Below are positions 61,108 through 64,000 of a DNA stretch of 64,000 bases, in pieces. The notes under the pieces were generated by a model. It saw only the letters and a list, made by a program, of their open reading frames with translations. It was not told where the DNA came from and did not search any database. The DNA lies in assembly GCF_011761235.1 (NCBI RefSeq), contig NZ_JAAOYW010000001.1, positions 186,781 through 250,780 of the forward strand. The letters run 5' to 3'. The position numbers and the translations under genes are program-made. This stretch comes from Frigoribacterium faeni (lineage in GTDB: Bacteria; Actinomycetota; Actinomycetes; Actinomycetales; Microbacteriaceae). How positions within the stretch are numbered: position 1 is the first letter of the stretch; every line of letters begins with the position of its first letter.

Positions 61108-62017
61108 GCTCGGCGAGGCGGTGCGGTGCGGGCAGGTCGGGCACGTTGATGCCCACCATCGCCTCGCCCAGCCCCCGCGAGGCGTCGGCGACGACCTGCG
61201 GGTCGTCGTAGAACGTGGTCGCCTTGACGATCGCGGCGGCGCGCTCGGCCGGGTTGCCGGACTTGAAGATGCCGGAGCCGACGAACACGCCGTCGGCGCC
61301 GAGCTGCATCATGAGCGCGGCGTCGGCGGGGGTCGCGACGCCGCCGGCGGTGAAGAGGACGACGGGCAGCTTGCCGGTCTCGGCGATCTCCTTCACGAGC
61401 TCGAACGGCGCCTGCAGCTCTTTCGCGGCCACGTAGAGCTCGTCGGCCTTGAGCCCCTGCAGCTGCGCGATCTCCTTCGAGATGGTGCGGATGTGCTTGG
61501 TCGCCTCGGAGACGTCGCCCGTGCCGGCCTCGCCCTTGGAGCGGATCATGGCCGCGCCCTCGGTGATGCGACGGAGGGCCTCGCCCAGGTTCGTCGCGCC
61601 GCAGACGAAGGGCACGGTGAAGTTCCACTTGTCGATGTGGTTGACGTAGTCGGCGGGGCTCAGCACCTCGGACTCGTCGACGTAGTCGACGCCGAGGGTC
61701 TGCAGGATCTGTGCCTCGACGAAGTGGCCGATGCGGGCCTTGGCCATGACGGGGATCGACACGGCGGCGACGATCTCGTCGATCATGTCGGGGTCGCTCA
61801 TCCGTGCGACGCCGCCCTGCGAGCGGATGTCGGCGGGCACGCGCTCGAGGGCCATGACCGCGACGGCCCCCGCCTCTTCAGCGATCTTCGCCTGCTCGAC
61901 GTTGACGACGTCCATGATGACGCCGCCCTTGAGCATCTCGGCGAGACCGCGCTTGACGCGGTCCGATCCGGTCGTGGTGCCGGCGGACGGGACGGAGGTG
62001 GGGGTGCTGTCGCTCAT
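61097..62017 (-). CDS. pdxS: pyridoxal 5'-phosphate synthase subunit PdxS
   Basis: A 306-residue (beta/alpha)8 enzyme that builds PLP from ribose 5-phosphate, glyceraldehyde 3-phosphate and ammonia. D36 ([17 protein letters not shown]) and the Schiff-base lysine K93 (VMAKARIGH) are intact; the second lysine is K161 in [12 protein letters not shown] 62017 follows a GAGG. A TAAACT lies just upstream and would start transcription close to the ATG, so a leaderless mRNA is possible. PLP from this enzyme is needed by TrpB in the same window. Confidence 0.97.
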   Translation of the reverse strand: MSDSTPTSVPSAGTTTGSDRVKRGLAEMLKGGVIMDVVNVEQAKIAEEAGAVAVMALERVPADIRSQGGVARMSDPDMIDEIVAAVSIPVMAKARIGHFVEAQILQTLGVDYVDESEVLSPADYVNHIDKWNFTVPFVCGATNLGEALRRITEGAAMIRSKGEAGTGDVSEATKHIRTISKEIAQLQGLKADELYVAAKELQAPFELVKEIAETGKLPVVLFTAGGVATPADAALMMQLGADGVFVGSGIFKSGNPAERAAAIVKATTFYDDPQVVADASRGLGEAMVGINVPDLPAPHRLAERGW

Positions 62018-62026
62018 GATGGCCTC

Positions 62027-62032
62027 AGTTTA
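62027..62032 (-). promoter_or_regulatory. possible -10 element for pdxS
   Basis: TAAACT on the minus strand ends 9 nt before the pdxS ATG. Transcription would begin within a few nt of the start codon, which would exclude the GAGG from the mRNA. A -35 (GACGCA) is poor. Confidence 0.35.
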
Positions 62033-62071
62033 GGCGCTGCCGGGAGGCGTGCGTCGCCGATGTGCCGCCGG

Positions 62072-62650
62072 TCACCGAGTGGCCTGGTCTCCCCCGTCGG
62101 GCCAGGCCGCCGCCAGCGCCTCCCGCACGTCGCCGAGCAGCTGGGTCACCGCCTTGGTCTGCGCGATGATCGGGAAGAAGTTCGAGTCGCCCCCGTAGCG
62201 CGGCACGACGTGCTGGTGCAGGTGCTCGGCGATCCCCGCGCCGCCGACCGCGCCCTGGTTCATGCCGAGGTTGAACCCCTGGGCGTGCGACACCTCGCGG
62301 GCGACCCGCATCGCGATCTGCGTGAGCGACCCGATCTCGGCGACCTCGTCGGGCGTGGCGAGGTCGTAGGTCGAGATGTGGCGGTAGGGGCAGACGAGCA
62401 GGTGGCCCGGGTTGTACGGGTACAGGTTGAGCAGCACGAAGGCGTGCCGGCCCCGGGCGACGATCAGGGCCTCGTCGTCCGGTCGCGACGGCGCCGCGCA
62501 GAACGGGCAGGCGTCGTCGAGCGCCCCCTGCCCCTGCCCGACGTACACGGCGCGGTGGGGCGTCCAGAGTCGCTGGAACGCGTCGGGCGACGCGGCGAAC
62601 CCCTCCGCCGACTCGAGGCCGGCGGGCAGGTCGTCGTCGCCGACGGGCAC
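62072..62650 (-). CDS. HIT-family nucleotide phosphorylase/hydrolase (AP4A phosphorylase-like)
   Basis: A 192-residue HIT protein. The histidine triad is HLHQHVVP (143-150), with its catalytic histidine. A CPFCAAPS (48-55) near the N-terminus may bind zinc with a later residue. A homologous gene next to thrS in mycobacteria encodes a diadenosine tetraphosphate phosphorylase, so AP4A breakdown is likely. GTG 62650 lies 2 nt after the thrS stop, and the pair should be cotranscribed. Mycobacteria have pgsA and PIM genes next; here pdxS follows. Confidence 0.92.
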   Translation of the reverse strand: MPVGDDDLPAGLESAEGFAASPDAFQRLWTPHRAVYVGQGQGALDDACPFCAAPSRPDDEALIVARGRHAFVLLNLYPYNPGHLLVCPYRHISTYDLATPDEVAEIGSLTQIAMRVAREVSHAQGFNLGMNQGAVGGAGIAEHLHQHVVPRYGGDSNFFPIIAQTKAVTQLLGDVREALAAAWPDGGDQATR

Positions 62651-62652
62651 GC

Positions 62653-64000
<1,348 letters not shown>

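Overview
The window is high-GC chromosomal core DNA from an actinobacterium, most likely a member of the Microbacteriaceae. The evidence is the codon use, the many GTG/TTG starts in 4-nt stop-start overlaps, the actinobacterial gene orders (his-trp-lgt-pyk; pyrR-pyrBC-x-carAB-pyrF-ihf-gmk-rpoZ; aroC-aroK-aroB-efp-nusB; secDF-yajC-ruvBAC-yebC-pdxTS), a PriA without helicase motifs, and mIHF and HGxxPAAW-type proteins. I see no insertion sequence, prophage, CRISPR array or rRNA operon. One tRNA gene is present. Almost all genes lie on the minus strand; the tRNA, cspA and a three-gene island at 48.5-51.25 kb are on the plus strand.

Layout by coordinate. 0-1 kb: start of a PdtaR-like response regulator (cut by the window edge), tRNA-Leu(CAA) and a cold-shock gene with a long structured leader. 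1-10.5 kb: a small membrane protein, pyruvate kinase, glutamate synthase (gltB-gltD) and lgt. 10.5-18.9 kb (transcribed right to left): a tightly packed rpe-hisE-hisG-hisF-hisI-trpE-(membrane protein)-(HGxxPAAW protein)-trpC-trpB-trpA run. 18.9-25 kb: rsmB, fmt, priA, metK, rpoZ. 25-34.7 kb: a pyrimidine operon that starts at pyrR with a PyrR-type RNA site over its Shine-Dalgarno. It runs through pyrB, pyrC, a PH-like membrane protein, carA, carB and pyrF, every junction overlapping by 1-8 nt, and ends in a fused integration host factor-guanylate kinase gene.

34.7-46 kb: nusB, efp, a two-gene cassette (AAA+ ATPase plus TPR membrane protein), aroB-aroK-aroC, mltG, ruvX, alaS and a small anchored protein. 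46-51.3 kb: rpsD, rarA and, divergently, a membrane-anchored cyclophilin, a DUF349 protein and an orphan AbiEi-like antitoxin. 51.3-64 kb: the bifunctional (p)ppGpp enzyme, a rhodanese, secF-secD-yajC, ruvB-ruvA-ruvC, yebC, pdxT-pdxS, a HIT hydrolase and the C-terminal part of thrS, cut by the right edge.

The genes serve amino-acid (His, Trp, chorismate, Glu), pyrimidine/GTP and PLP synthesis, plus secretion, recombination and translation. The items that most deserve a second look are the uncharacterised TPR/AAA+ cassette inserted between efp and aroB, the IHF-Gmk fusion, the PyrR translational switch, and several gaps in otherwise conserved gene order (no coaBC between rpoZ and metK, no aroE between mltG and aroC, a rhodanese where apt often sits). 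None of these is proven to be a new system. The cassette is the best candidate.
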